NCBI GenBank assembly: GCA_019423025.1
Contig: JAHZCD010000001.1
Coordinates: 62,001 to 126,000, forward strand
Origin: Haemophilus sp.
Lineage (GTDB): Bacteria > Pseudomonadota > Gammaproteobacteria > Enterobacterales > Pasteurellaceae
Reading direction: 5' to 3'
DNA length: 64,000 nt
The translations under genes and the position numbers were made by a program. Of this stretch, positions 16,163-25,959 are shown one piece after another (the first letter of the stretch is position 1; each line of letters opens with the position of its first letter). The notes beneath the pieces are model-generated. The model was not told where the DNA came from, did not search any database, and worked only from the letters and a program-made list of their open reading frames with translations.

Positions 16163-17602
16163 TTATTGGTTCAAAATGCTTAAATAGAGTTGCTCATATT
16201 GAGCGGCGGCATTTTTCCAACTAAAGTCCTGTGCCATGGCGTTATTACGAACCATCGCCCAAACACGTTGTTTTTGCCATAATGCAAAAGCATGTTGGAT
16301 AGCGTTTCGTAAATCATCTGCTTCGGCTTTTTGGAATACAAAGCCTGTTGCAGTACGATCTTTAATGGTTTCACTTGTACTGTTCGTGACAGTATCGGCT
16401 AATCCTCCAGTTGCACGAACAAGCGGCAATGTGCCATATTGCAAACCATACAATTGAGTTAATCCACAAGGTTCAAAACGGCTTGGTACTAAAATTACAT
16501 CACCACCCGCAACCATTAAATGTGAAAGCGCTTCGTCATAACCAATTTTTACTGTAATATTTTCTGGGTAACGTTGTGCTAATTGGCAAATTCCCTCTTC
16601 CAAATGTTTAGCACCGGAACCGAGAATCGCTAATTGACCACCTTGTTTCACAATTTCATCAGCTGTCGCAATCAATAAATCCACACCTTTTTGTTCTGTT
16701 AAGCGCGTTACCATCACAAATACTGGAGCATCTGGCTGTTGTGGTAGATTGAAATAAGCTTGTAAATCGGCTTTATTTTTCTTCTTACCCGCGATGGATT
16801 TTAATTTATAGTGATGCTGAATATAAGGATCACAACTTGGGTGCCAAATTTCTTGATCCACCCCATTTAAAATTCCCACCAACTTACCTGACTCACGTAA
16901 GCCCATTAGTAAACCTTGCAAGCCATAAGCAAAGTCTGGTGTGGTAATTTCTTTCGCGTAAGTAGGGCTCACTGCTGTTACCATATCAGAATAATAGAGA
17001 CCTGCTTTCAAATAGGATATTTGACCAAATAACTCTAAACCATCAACATGGAACATCCCTTCTGGCAATCCAATTTCATGTAAATGGCGATGAGCAAATT
17101 GTCCTTGATAAGCCAGATTATGAATCGTAAATACCGATTTTGCTGGACGACCTTTATTGAAGAGATAAGCGGCGGCTAAGCCCGCATGCCAATCATGGGC
17201 GTGAACCACTTCAGCTCGCCACCAACTGTCTAAGCCTGTCGCAAGCTCTGCACCCACCCAGCCTAATAACGCAAAACGCTTATAGTTATCGGCATAATCA
17301 TTGTAATCTGTATCATGATAAGGATTTCCTTCTCGCCAATAGAGATGTGGCGCATCAATCAGATAAATCCCTACGCCATTGTATTCGCCATAACGTAATA
17401 CAACATGACCTGCAAAATTATCAAATTCTGTCACGACATGCGTGTTCTCAATACCTGCTGAAATTTTTGGATAAGCTGGCAATAAAATACGTGCATCAAT
17501 ACCAATTTCTTTTTGTGCAAAAGGTAACGCCCCTAAAACATCGGCAAGTCCACCGGTTTTTAATAAGGGATATAGCTCCGAGCAAACATGTAAAACTCTC
17601 AT
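16163..17602 (-). CDS. glgA: Glycogen synthase (ADP-glucose)
   Basis: Transfers glucose from ADP-glucose to growing alpha-1,4-glucan. 479 residues, GT5 with the GT-B fold. N-terminal KTGGLADVLGALP carries the ADP-glucose-binding Lys15; HAHDWHAGLAAAYL and FTIHNLAYQGQF follow. The C-terminal half has MVTRLTEQKGVDLL and the donor-site segment PSRFEPCGLTQLYGLQYG. The AAGGAAAATT site precedes the ATG. A 90-nt gap to glgC contains an uptake signal and a 10-bp hairpin. Confidence 0.97.
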   Translation of the reverse strand: MRVLHVCSELYPLLKTGGLADVLGALPFAQKEIGIDARILLPAYPKISAGIENTHVVTEFDNFAGHVVLRYGEYNGVGIYLIDAPHLYWREGNPYHDTDYNDYADNYKRFALLGWVGAELATGLDSWWRAEVVHAHDWHAGLAAAYLFNKGRPAKSVFTIHNLAYQGQFAHRHLHEIGLPEGMFHVDGLELFGQISYLKAGLYYSDMVTAVSPTYAKEITTPDFAYGLQGLLMGLRESGKLVGILNGVDQEIWHPSCDPYIQHHYKLKSIAGKKKNKADLQAYFNLPQQPDAPVFVMVTRLTEQKGVDLLIATADEIVKQGGQLAILGSGAKHLEEGICQLAQRYPENITVKIGYDEALSHLMVAGGDVILVPSRFEPCGLTQLYGLQYGTLPLVRATGGLADTVTNSTSETIKDRTATGFVFQKAEADDLRNAIQHAFALWQKQRVWAMVRNNAMAQDFSWKNAAAQYEQLYLSILNQ

Positions 17603-17615
17603 AATTTTCCTTTTA

Positions 17616-17651
17616 TACTTAAAATTGTGCTGTCATTGATAACAGCACAAT
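17616..17651 (-). terminator. Hairpin in the glgC-glgA gap
   Basis: ATTGTGCTGT (17624-17633) pairs perfectly with ACAGCACAAT (17642-17651), 8-nt loop; TTTTAAG follows on the minus strand and CTTTTT on the plus strand. On the coding strand the U-run is weak, so an attenuator or mRNA-stability/processing element is as likely as a terminator. Confidence 0.55.
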
Positions 17652-17692
17652 CTTTTTAGTTCACTTAAAATACCATCAAAATTGACCGCACT

Positions 17693-19003
17693 TTAATCCA
17701 AATGTTCTTCATTAGTAACTTCTTCGCCTTGCAATTTTTTCAACATGGCTGATGTAACAAGTACAACCTTACCAGTAGAACTCACGCGGAAACGTTTACT
17801 ATCTAGGGCTTTATCCACACCGATTTCCATACCATCTGGAATAATACAATGGCGATCAATAATGCAATCTTTCAATATACAGTTTTTACCAATTTGTACT
17901 TGTGGTAATACAACACTGTGATCAACAGAAGAGCCTTCATTGATTTTAATTCTGTCGAATAAAACAGAGTTACTGATTGATGCATCGGTAATCACACAAC
18001 CTCCACCGATAAGCGAGTTATCCACCGGTTTGACATTCGCTTTTTTATAGAAAAATTTAGATGGATAAGCCTGTACTGGATTACCACGAATTGGCCAGCT
18101 TTGATCGTAAATATCTAATTGTGGATTTTCTGAAACCAAATCGATATTAGATTGCCAGAAGCTATCAAGCGTACCCACATCACGCCAGTAAATTTCACCT
18201 TCAGTATTTCGACCCATACAAGAACGGCTGAATGGATGCGCATAAAGCACGCCTTCTTCCAAGCATTTTGGCAAGACATCTTTACCAAAGTCATGAGATG
18301 TGCAAGGTGTGTTCACTTCTCTATCAAGCATTTTATAGAGATATTCTGCATCAAAGACATAGATACCCATTGAGGCTAATGATGTATCTGGTTTACCAAC
18401 CATTGCTGGTGGATCTTTCGGTTTTTCAACGAAGGCTTTCACTTTAAGATTTTCGTTTACTGCCATCACACCAAATTCACTGGCTTCAGAACGCGGTACC
18501 TCAATACATCCTACTGTACATTTTGCTCCACTTCTCACGTGATCCATCAACATGACACTGTAATCTTGTTTATAAATATGGTCGCCCGCAAGAATCAAAA
18601 TGTATTTTGGACGATAGTGATTGCGAATAATCGCCATATTTTGATATACCGCATCCGCTGTACCACGGTACCACGTAGAATCATCAATTTGTTGACGAGC
18701 AGGTAGCATATCAACGAATTCACCACGCTCTTGCGGTAAGAATGACCAACCTGTTTGTAAGTGGCGTAATAAAGAGTGAGCGGCATATTGAGTCACCACA
18801 CCGATGCGATTAAGACCGGAGTTAATACAGTTGGAAAGCGCAAAATCAATAATGCGACGATTACCGCCGAAATATAACGCAGGTTTAGCACGTTTGTCTG
18901 TTAATTCATGTAAACGAGAACCACGACCGCCGGCTAAAATAAGCACTAAAGTATCTTTAACCAATTCATATTTATTAAGATCACTTTTCATAACAAACTC
19001 CAT
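17693..19003 (-). CDS. glgC: Glucose-1-phosphate adenylyltransferase (ADP-glucose pyrophosphorylase)
   Basis: Makes ADP-glucose, the committed step of glycogen synthesis. Start chosen at ATG 19003 (MEFVMKSDLN, 436 aa) because GGAGG, formed by the last codons of glgX, lies 9 nt upstream; ATG 18991 (MKSDLN) is a close alternative with its own GGAG. The nucleotidyltransferase domain has LILAGGRGSRLHELTDKRAK (pyrophosphorylase loop and allosteric lysine region), WYRGTADAVYQN, and ILAGDHIYKQDY. A left-handed beta-helix C-terminus includes NSVLFDRIKINEGSSVDHSV. Bacterial GlgC is usually activated by fructose-1,6-bisphosphate. Confidence 0.95.
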   Translation of the reverse strand: MEFVMKSDLNKYELVKDTLVLILAGGRGSRLHELTDKRAKPALYFGGNRRIIDFALSNCINSGLNRIGVVTQYAAHSLLRHLQTGWSFLPQERGEFVDMLPARQQIDDSTWYRGTADAVYQNMAIIRNHYRPKYILILAGDHIYKQDYSVMLMDHVRSGAKCTVGCIEVPRSEASEFGVMAVNENLKVKAFVEKPKDPPAMVGKPDTSLASMGIYVFDAEYLYKMLDREVNTPCTSHDFGKDVLPKCLEEGVLYAHPFSRSCMGRNTEGEIYWRDVGTLDSFWQSNIDLVSENPQLDIYDQSWPIRGNPVQAYPSKFFYKKANVKPVDNSLIGGGCVITDASISNSVLFDRIKINEGSSVDHSVVLPQVQIGKNCILKDCIIDRHCIIPDGMEIGVDKALDSKRFRVSSTGKVVLVTSAMLKKLQGEEVTNEEHLD

Positions 19004-19007
19004 AGTT

Positions 19008-20999
19008 TTAATCCTCCATATGTTCCAACACTTCAAATGCCACACCACTCACATCACATTGTTGAATCACTCTGTTTCCAATATCTGCAATCTTTTTCCA
19101 TCTTCCATTTGGTAAATAAAAAGATTGCGCTTCAGTTTTTGCATTAATTAAGAAAAGGTAGCGACCATCTAACATCACTTGTAAGGCTTTTCTTTCCCGA
19201 TTATGCCAATCGTCTAGGGTCATCGGGCTTCCACCACAATTCAACCACGCGACATTTTCATCCGACCACCAAGCGTCCTGCTGCAAACTTTGAATTTTTT
19301 TTCGTAATACTATTGTTTGCTTGGTAAAGTCAAATAAGGTTTGGTTAAAATCATCCCACTTTAACCACGTAATTTCGTTATCTTGGCAATAAGCATTGTT
19401 ATTGCCATATTGGCTATTGCCGAACTCATCTCCGGCAAGCAGCATAGGTACACCATTTGCCAGTAATAAAGAGCCTAATAAGCCTTTTTCTGATAAAACA
19501 CGGTTATTTTCGACCGCACTTTGCCATTCATCTGCTAAATCGAGTTGAGAACCTTCAACTCCATGATTGTAACTATAGTTTTCATTCCGTCCGTCACGGT
19601 TCTCTTCACCGTTAGCTTCATTGTGTTTATGGTTATAGCTCACTAAATCTCGCAACGTAAAACCATCATGGGCTGTAATGAAATTCAAGCTACCATGCGG
19701 TAATCGACCTTCACGATTAAAGATATCGCTAGAGCCCGCAAAACGCTCTGCAAAGGCCCCCACTTCACCACTTTGCCATAACCAAAAACGGCACATATCA
19801 TCACGGAAACGATCATTCCATTGAGAGAGATAAGCGGGAAAATACCCGACTTGATAACCGTAATGACCGATATCCCAAGGCTCTGCGATTAATTTAATTT
19901 GTTGTAGAACATCATCCTGTTCCATTTCTACAAACAATTGTGCATTCGGATTGAAATCAGGTGTTTCACGACCAAGCACTGTGGCTAAATCAAAGCGGAA
20001 ACCATCTACATGGCATTCTGTCACCCAATAACGTAAGCAATCTAATACCCATTTTCGAGTGACATCATTGGCAAGATTGAGCATGTTGCCGCAGCCTGTC
20101 CAATTAATGTAATCACCATGCTCGTTTTGCCAGTAATAGGTTTCATCATCAATACCGCGCTGACAAAATGTTGGGAACGTTTTTTCAGATTCAGTCGTAT
20201 GGTTAAATACGACATCCAAAATCACTTCAATGCCCGCTTGATGCAAGGCTTTAACCATGCTCTTAAACTCGTTCAAAGGCTGTTTTTGATCAGCTGCGTA
20301 GCTCGGTTCTAAAGCAAACATGGCTAATGGGTTGTAGCCCCAATAATTACGTAATCCTTTTTCTTGCAAATGCGGTTCATCAATGAAGAAATTGACTGGA
20401 AGCAATTCAAGGCTGGTAATACCCAATGATTTAAAATAGGCAATATTTTCGGGGTGTGCTAACGCCGCATAAGTGCCCCGAATATTTTCTGGAATACGGG
20501 AATTTAATTGGCTAAATCCTTTAACATTCAGTTCATACACAATGGTTTGAGCCCAAGGGATAGACGGCTTACAATCCCCTGACCAATCAAAATGCTCATC
20601 CACAATGCGACCTTTAGGTGCAACCGCTGCATTATCTCGTTCATCATTTAGCAAGAAAATTGAACGGGCTTCTGGTGAACTTAAATCGGGTTTATGAGTG
20701 ACCGCTTTCGCATAAGGATCAAGCATTAGTTTTTGCGGATTAGCTAAAGTGCGGTCATTTTTGCCTGTGATTCTAAAAGCATACTCATCATTCAGCTCAA
20801 CGCCCTCGATTTCCACATGCCAAATATCATTGGTTCTGCTCATGGCAAAACGGCTTTCTTTGCCATCACGGAACAAGCAAAGTTCAACAACATCTGCTGC
20901 ACTAGAAAACAGCGCAAAATTCGAAATTTTTAGGCCGTTTTCCAGCGTTTGCGAATATCCCATTGGGGAAGGTTTACCATTGTTATAAATACTAAACAT
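19008..20999 (-). CDS. glgX: Glycogen debranching enzyme (GlgX)
   Basis: Hydrolyses alpha-1,6 branch points left after phosphorylase action. 663 residues: N-terminal CBM48-like domain (PSPMGYSQTLENGLKISNFA), then GH13 barrel with DVVFNHTTESE, DGFRFDLATVLGRE (catalytic Asp), LIAEPWDIGHYGYQVG (catalytic Glu) and FITAHDGFTLRDLVSYNHKH. The segment between the nucleophile and the acid/base is shorter than in E. coli GlgX, but both residues are present. It is 11 nt downstream of glgB; its final codons supply the glgC ribosome site. Confidence 0.94.
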   Translation of the reverse strand: MFSIYNNGKPSPMGYSQTLENGLKISNFALFSSAADVVELCLFRDGKESRFAMSRTNDIWHVEIEGVELNDEYAFRITGKNDRTLANPQKLMLDPYAKAVTHKPDLSSPEARSIFLLNDERDNAAVAPKGRIVDEHFDWSGDCKPSIPWAQTIVYELNVKGFSQLNSRIPENIRGTYAALAHPENIAYFKSLGITSLELLPVNFFIDEPHLQEKGLRNYWGYNPLAMFALEPSYAADQKQPLNEFKSMVKALHQAGIEVILDVVFNHTTESEKTFPTFCQRGIDDETYYWQNEHGDYINWTGCGNMLNLANDVTRKWVLDCLRYWVTECHVDGFRFDLATVLGRETPDFNPNAQLFVEMEQDDVLQQIKLIAEPWDIGHYGYQVGYFPAYLSQWNDRFRDDMCRFWLWQSGEVGAFAERFAGSSDIFNREGRLPHGSLNFITAHDGFTLRDLVSYNHKHNEANGEENRDGRNENYSYNHGVEGSQLDLADEWQSAVENNRVLSEKGLLGSLLLANGVPMLLAGDEFGNSQYGNNNAYCQDNEITWLKWDDFNQTLFDFTKQTIVLRKKIQSLQQDAWWSDENVAWLNCGGSPMTLDDWHNRERKALQVMLDGRYLFLINAKTEAQSFYLPNGRWKKIADIGNRVIQQCDVSGVAFEVLEHMED

Positions 21000-21010
21000 C
21001 GTGTTCTTTA

Positions 21011-23206
21011 CTATTGGTATGCTTTATATTTTAAATAGATTGTTGCTAGTGGCGGAATGGTCACGCTAATCGAGTTGTCACGTCCATGACTTGCGATAGC
21101 TTCACTTTTCACTGAGCCGAAATTACCTACGTTTGAACCTTGATAATACATTGAGTCAGTATTCAAAATTTCTTCGTATTCACCTGCTACATTTACACCG
21201 ATACGGTAGCCTTCACGTGGCACTGGTGTGAAGTTACTGATCACAATAATGCGTTCGCCATTACTGCTTTTACGTTCAAAAGCAAAGACTGAATTTTCCG
21301 CATCATCTACGACTAACCAATCAAAGCCTTCAGGTTCCCCATCTAACTCAAAGAGCGGTGCATTGTTTTGATAAATGCCGTTCAAATCTTTAACTAATTG
21401 CAATACGCCTTTATGCCATTGGCCACCATGATTTTCATCAAGTAAGAACCAATCCAAGCTTTCTTCATAATTCCATTCACGACCTTGAGCAAATTCATTA
21501 CCCATGAATAACAATTTCTTACCTGGATAGCCCCACATATAACCGTAGTAAGCACGCAAGTTAGCGAATTTTTGCCATGCATCGCCCGGCATTTTGCCGA
21601 GTAACGAACATTTGCCGTGTACAACTTCATCGTGAGAAAGCGGTAACACAAAGTTTTCGCTGTATTGATAAATCATTCCGAAGGTCATTTTGTCGTGATG
21701 ATAACGACGATAAACTGGATCGAGTGTCATATAACTTAGGGTGTCATTCATCCAGCCCATGTTCCATTTGAAATTAAATCCAAGCCCGCCATTTTCTGTC
21801 GGATGGGTTACGCCACCGAAAGAAGTAGACTCTTCCGCAATGGAAATAGCACCGGTCATTTCAGAATGGATTTTCCAGTTGGTATGTTTTAAGAACTCAA
21901 TAGCTTCTAAGTTTTCACGACCACCATATTGATTCGGGATCCATTCCCCTTCAGCACGGCTGTAATCGCGGTAAATCATTGATGCTACCGCATCCACACG
22001 AATACCATCTACACCAAAGCGTTCTAACCAATACAGTGCATTACTGGATAAGAAGTTTTTCACTTCATTACGGCCATAGTTATAAATCAAGGTATTCCAG
22101 TCTTGATGATAGCCTTCACGAGGGTCTGCATGCTCGTATAAAGCAGTACCATCAAATGCCACTAAACCGTGAGTATCACTTGGGAAGTGTCCTGGCACCC
22201 AGTCTAAAATCACATTAATGCCTGCTGTGTGTGCTTTTTCGACTAAGCGTTTAAAGCCTTCAGGTGTACCAAAACGACTCGTTGGAGAATACAGACCGAT
22301 CGGTTGATAGCCCCAAGAACCATCAAATGGGAATTCAGAAATTGGTAAAAACTCAATATGAGTAAAGCCCATATGTTTTACATAAGGGATAAGCTCATCA
22401 GCAATTTGGTCGTAATCAAGCCAGAAATTATTTTCTAAATTACGACGCCATGATCCCAAATGCACTTCATAAATGGAAATTGGTTGGTTACGTTGGTTCG
22501 CCTTACGACGTTGTTCAGTCATTTCCACCACATCTGGCAACATGCTGATTTCTGATGCAGTATCCGGACGTAATTCAGAGCTAAATGCATAAGGGTCGGC
22601 TTTTAAACGAAGGTTGCCATAGCAATCAATTAATTCAAATTTATAGCGTTGACCAAGGCTAGCTTTTGGTAAGAATAATTCCCACACACCACTTGCTGGA
22701 TGGAAACGCATTGGATGACGGCGACCATCCCAATAGTTGAAATCACCAACCAATGAAACGCGTTTCGCATTTGGTGCCCATACACGGAAATTTACGCCTG
22801 GTACACCATCACATTCGGTAAAGTGTGCACCTAATACTTCATAAGGACGTAATAATGAACCTTCAGCCAATAACCATTGGTCTAAATCATTAATCATTGG
22901 ATGGAAACGGTAAGGATCTTCAATAAGATGAACATCGGATCCCCAATATACTTTTAATTGATAAGCAAAAAAGTGGTTCACATCTGGCACAATAGCGGAG
23001 AAAAAGCCACGCTCATCCACTCTTTCTAAAGCAACCACCATGGATTGACTTTCTTTATCAATCACTTCCACTTTATCCGCATCAGGTAATAAAGCGCGGA
23101 TCTCAATACCATTGTGGGTTTCATGCATGCCTAATACAGCAAAAGGATCGGCCTGTTTACCATCAAAAAATGAATTGATTACTGATTGGGCGACTAATTT
23201 CGTCAT
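21011..23206 (-). CDS. glgB: 1,4-alpha-glucan branching enzyme
   Basis: Introduces alpha-1,6 branches in glycogen. 731 residues: two N-terminal beta-sandwich domains (GlgB_N and CBM48 with RVWAPNAKRVSLVGDFNYWDG), GH13 barrel with WGYQPIGLYSPTSRFGTPEG, VDGIRVDAVASMIYRDYSR (catalytic Asp), SIAEESTSFGGVT (catalytic Glu) and LPLSHDEVVHGK, and a C-terminal all-beta domain. An AAGGAG-type site precedes it. It lies 11 nt from malQ and 11 nt from glgX, so it is firmly inside the operon. Confidence 0.97.
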   Translation of the reverse strand: MTKLVAQSVINSFFDGKQADPFAVLGMHETHNGIEIRALLPDADKVEVIDKESQSMVVALERVDERGFFSAIVPDVNHFFAYQLKVYWGSDVHLIEDPYRFHPMINDLDQWLLAEGSLLRPYEVLGAHFTECDGVPGVNFRVWAPNAKRVSLVGDFNYWDGRRHPMRFHPASGVWELFLPKASLGQRYKFELIDCYGNLRLKADPYAFSSELRPDTASEISMLPDVVEMTEQRRKANQRNQPISIYEVHLGSWRRNLENNFWLDYDQIADELIPYVKHMGFTHIEFLPISEFPFDGSWGYQPIGLYSPTSRFGTPEGFKRLVEKAHTAGINVILDWVPGHFPSDTHGLVAFDGTALYEHADPREGYHQDWNTLIYNYGRNEVKNFLSSNALYWLERFGVDGIRVDAVASMIYRDYSRAEGEWIPNQYGGRENLEAIEFLKHTNWKIHSEMTGAISIAEESTSFGGVTHPTENGGLGFNFKWNMGWMNDTLSYMTLDPVYRRYHHDKMTFGMIYQYSENFVLPLSHDEVVHGKCSLLGKMPGDAWQKFANLRAYYGYMWGYPGKKLLFMGNEFAQGREWNYEESLDWFLLDENHGGQWHKGVLQLVKDLNGIYQNNAPLFELDGEPEGFDWLVVDDAENSVFAFERKSSNGERIIVISNFTPVPREGYRIGVNVAGEYEEILNTDSMYYQGSNVGNFGSVKSEAIASHGRDNSISVTIPPLATIYLKYKAYQ

Positions 23207-23217
23207 TACATACTCCT

Positions 23218-25314
23218 TTATGCTTTGCGAGCTTGATCAATTTGAGCAAAAAATGTTTTTAAGTTTTCGTCATTAAAAATCAGCTCTAAGGATTGTCCGA
23301 GTTTCTTCTGCCAGTTTGGATATTCTGTGGAAGTCCCCGGCAGATTGAATGAAATTTCTTGTCCGATTAAGTTTTCTAATTGAACACCAATTAAAGCACT
23401 TTGACTGTGGGCTAAATAACGATGGATTTGACGGTTAAGGTTATCGTGCATCGCCATACTTAAAGCGTCACCGTGATAATCTGGCGGTAAATAGCCATCG
23501 CGATGCAAGCTATCAATCATGGCTTGTTTATCAATGACCCGTTGATCATATTTTTCTTTTAGCGCATCGCCTTTTAAAATATTGAGTTCATCAAACAACG
23601 CTAAATCACGGCAATGCCAGAAACTTTGCAAGGACGGCACATCGTGTGTACCAATCGTCGCATAAGCATTGCGTAGAAATTCATTCGCATGTGGATATTG
23701 GCGATTGCGTTGAGCAAAATACAACACAAAATACGAGAAAATTCGAAACTCGTTTAATTTCCACCGCACTTCATCTGGTACTGTACCTAAATCTTCACCG
23801 ATAATTAGGCATTGATTGCGTTGGCTTTCAATGGCTAGAATTGCCATCAACTCATCAAACGGATAATGCACATAAAGGCCATCAGCCGCTGTTTTGCCTT
23901 CTGGAATTAACCATAAACGGAACAAGCCCATTACGTGATCGATACGTAAAATACCAAAATGCTGCATATTGGCACGAAGCATTGTAATCACTGCAGCAAA
24001 GCCTGTTGCCTTTAATTGGCTTGGATTGTAAGGAGGTAAATTCCAGTTTTGACCGACTGGACCAAGTGGATCTGGTGGTGCACCTACCGAGGCTTTCACG
24101 CAATAAAGCTCTGGTTGCGACCACACATCTACACTACCGCGTGAGCTATTCACAGCCAAATCACCATAGATACCTAAACGCATGCCTACTTTTTGGCAAA
24201 GATGTTTTAGGTCATTCAATTGTTGTTCAGTTAGCCATTGCAACCAGGCGAAAAAGTCAATTTCCGATTTATATTGTTTAATTAATGCTTTACGTTTTGC
24301 AACTGTGAGATGTTGCCATTCTTCACGCCAACCTAACCAACCAATAGTATTTTCTTCAGCTTGTTGATCAGCATGTTCAATTTTGTCTAAAACATTAAAC
24401 AAGCCTTGTAAAACCAATGCCTCGCCTTGCTCTTTTTGATAAGCCTCAAACGCTTCACGACGTTTGATAATTGCGGCAGATTTACTGCGTTGACTAAAGG
24501 CAAAAAGTTGTTCAAGTGCGGTTAGTTTTAATTCAGTTACTGCACTGTAATTTACCGTATCTTGATCACGTAAAGATTGAATTAAGTTGGCGATATCCGC
24601 AGAGTTAACCCAATTTTGTACCGATTTTGCCAATTTAAATTCTGGCAATGCCGTTACATCAAGATAAATAAAGTTCAACCAACGGCGAGAGGATGAGCTA
24701 TAAGGACTCGCCCATTCTGGTACGGATGGATAAAGTAAATGTAACGGGTTAATTCCGACAAAATCCGCGCCATGCTCAGCACTTTTCTCAATCAAATACG
24801 CTAAATCTGAAAAGTCACCAATACCCCAGTTATGTTTTGAACGTAGGCTATAAAGCTGAACATTCACACCCCAGGCTTTTTGTTGTTCTAATAAAGGTGG
24901 TTGATATGCTGTTCTTGGTGAAACCAAAATTTGAACCGAGAAAGTTTGTTGGGCGATAAAAATCACCAAACGATAATAGCCAAAAGGCAAAGCAGGCAAC
25001 GAAAGTGCGGTTGAATATGGAATTGTTTTTTCAAACTGAATTTGGTTTTGCTCGTCGAGCAATTGATAACGCAAAGAAGCATCAGGAGGAGAAGAAAACG
25101 CGGTTAAATCATACTGAATCGGTTCGTTTTCAAAGGCACATATTACATCTTGGAACAGTTGATTTTGACCAGTATTCGGCGGAAATTGCAACTGCTCGAT
25201 AAAATAATCAATAGAACTGGGCGATGCATAAATTAAATGCCCGTCAATATCATAATGGGAAAGTGAAATGCCAAGTTTTTCAGCGGATTGTTTAATGGAT
25301 GAGGTCATTTGCAT
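23218..25314 (-). CDS. malQ: 4-alpha-glucanotransferase (amylomaltase)
   Basis: Disproportionates maltodextrins. 698 residues, GH77. Motifs: YSLRSKHNWGIGDFSDLAYL, GADFVGINPLHLLYPS, YGDLAVNSSRGSVDVW, LRIDHVMGLFRLWLIP (nucleophile Asp), IIGEDLGTVPDEVRW (acid/base Glu) and GTHDVPSLQSFW. It is the first gene of the glycogen operon. ATG 25314 is used (an AGG lies 4 nt away); ATG 25308 is equally plausible. Three uptake signals lie in the coding region. The upstream region shows a CRP-type promoter, linking maltodextrin/glycogen metabolism to carbon state. Confidence 0.95.
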   Translation of the reverse strand: MQMTSSIKQSAEKLGISLSHYDIDGHLIYASPSSIDYFIEQLQFPPNTGQNQLFQDVICAFENEPIQYDLTAFSSPPDASLRYQLLDEQNQIQFEKTIPYSTALSLPALPFGYYRLVIFIAQQTFSVQILVSPRTAYQPPLLEQQKAWGVNVQLYSLRSKHNWGIGDFSDLAYLIEKSAEHGADFVGINPLHLLYPSVPEWASPYSSSSRRWLNFIYLDVTALPEFKLAKSVQNWVNSADIANLIQSLRDQDTVNYSAVTELKLTALEQLFAFSQRSKSAAIIKRREAFEAYQKEQGEALVLQGLFNVLDKIEHADQQAEENTIGWLGWREEWQHLTVAKRKALIKQYKSEIDFFAWLQWLTEQQLNDLKHLCQKVGMRLGIYGDLAVNSSRGSVDVWSQPELYCVKASVGAPPDPLGPVGQNWNLPPYNPSQLKATGFAAVITMLRANMQHFGILRIDHVMGLFRLWLIPEGKTAADGLYVHYPFDELMAILAIESQRNQCLIIGEDLGTVPDEVRWKLNEFRIFSYFVLYFAQRNRQYPHANEFLRNAYATIGTHDVPSLQSFWHCRDLALFDELNILKGDALKEKYDQRVIDKQAMIDSLHRDGYLPPDYHGDALSMAMHDNLNRQIHRYLAHSQSALIGVQLENLIGQEISFNLPGTSTEYPNWQKKLGQSLELIFNDENLKTFFAQIDQARKA

Positions 25315-25344
25315 ACACCTGATAATACATCTACATAATACTTA

Positions 25345-25411
25345 TTAAGTATTATAGGTAAGCACAGTTGAAATACAATTGCCAATCTAGCAAATTGTGA
25401 CCTAAATCAAA
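25345..25411 (-). promoter_or_regulatory. CRP-dependent-type promoter of malQ-glgBXCAP
   Basis: A CRP-like site TGTGACCTAAATCAAA (25396-25411; TGTGA-N6-TCAAA) is centred about 59-60 bp upstream of the start point predicted from a perfect minus-strand TATAAT (25351-25356). That spacing is near the class I position. The -35 region (TTGTAT) is poor, as expected for an activator-dependent promoter. Confidence 0.6.
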
Positions 25412-25452
25412 AAACGAAGTTTGAAGAGAATAAAAAAGCACCTAAATCAGAA

Positions 25453-25893
25453 TTATTCGGTTTCAATGACAAATTCAAACCAATCAATCACATCTTCTTC
25501 ATGCACGCCATCTTGAATTAAAACACCTGCTTTTTTCACAGAATTAGGATCGCCGCTAACTAATGGATGCCATTCGGGCAAAGGTTTCCCCTCATACAAT
25601 AAACGATACGCACAGGTATTCGGCAACCAACCAAAATCAGGCAAATTCTTTTTGGTTAATTTCGTGCAATCACTTTCGATTTTAAAACGTTCAGAATAAT
25701 TACGACACTTTCCTGTTTCTACATCTAATAGATTGCAAGCAATACGCGTGTAGTAAAGTTTTTCTCGCTTGCCTCGCCCTTGAATGTATTTTCGATAACA
25801 GCATTTTCCGCAGCCATCACATAAGGCTTCCCATTCGGATTCCGTCATTTCAAGGAGCGATTTTTTTTGCCAAAAATAAGATTCAAATTGCAT
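25453..25893 (-). CDS. ycgN: YcgN family cysteine-cluster protein (UPF0260)
   Basis: A 146-residue soluble protein of the conserved YcgN/UPF0260 family, thought to bind a metal or Fe-S cluster. Cysteines C25, C28, C31 and C32 in CDGCGKCC, with further conserved cysteines at IACNLL, GKCRNY, SDCTKL and NTCAYRL. ESYFWQKKSLLEMTESEWE opens the protein as in other members. It sits between the glnS terminator and the malQ promoter, transcribed leftward. Role unknown. Confidence 0.9.
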   Translation of the reverse strand: MQFESYFWQKKSLLEMTESEWEALCDGCGKCCYRKYIQGRGKREKLYYTRIACNLLDVETGKCRNYSERFKIESDCTKLTKKNLPDFGWLPNTCAYRLLYEGKPLPEWHPLVSGDPNSVKKAGVLIQDGVHEEDVIDWFEFVIETE

Positions 25894-25908
25894 AGTGAAA
25901 CCAATAAA

Positions 25909-25948
25909 AAAGTGCGGTCAAAATTTACGTGATTTTTGACCGCACTTT
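25909..25948 (-). terminator. Inverted uptake-signal pair, terminator of glnS
   Basis: AAAGTGCGGTCAAAA pairs perfectly over 15 bp with TTTTGACCGCACTTT around a 10-nt loop, 11 nt after the glnS stop. The minus strand continues into TTTTTTATTGG. Two full uptake signals in opposite orientation form the stem. Confidence 0.85.
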
Positions 25949-25959
25949 GTTGTTTAGAA

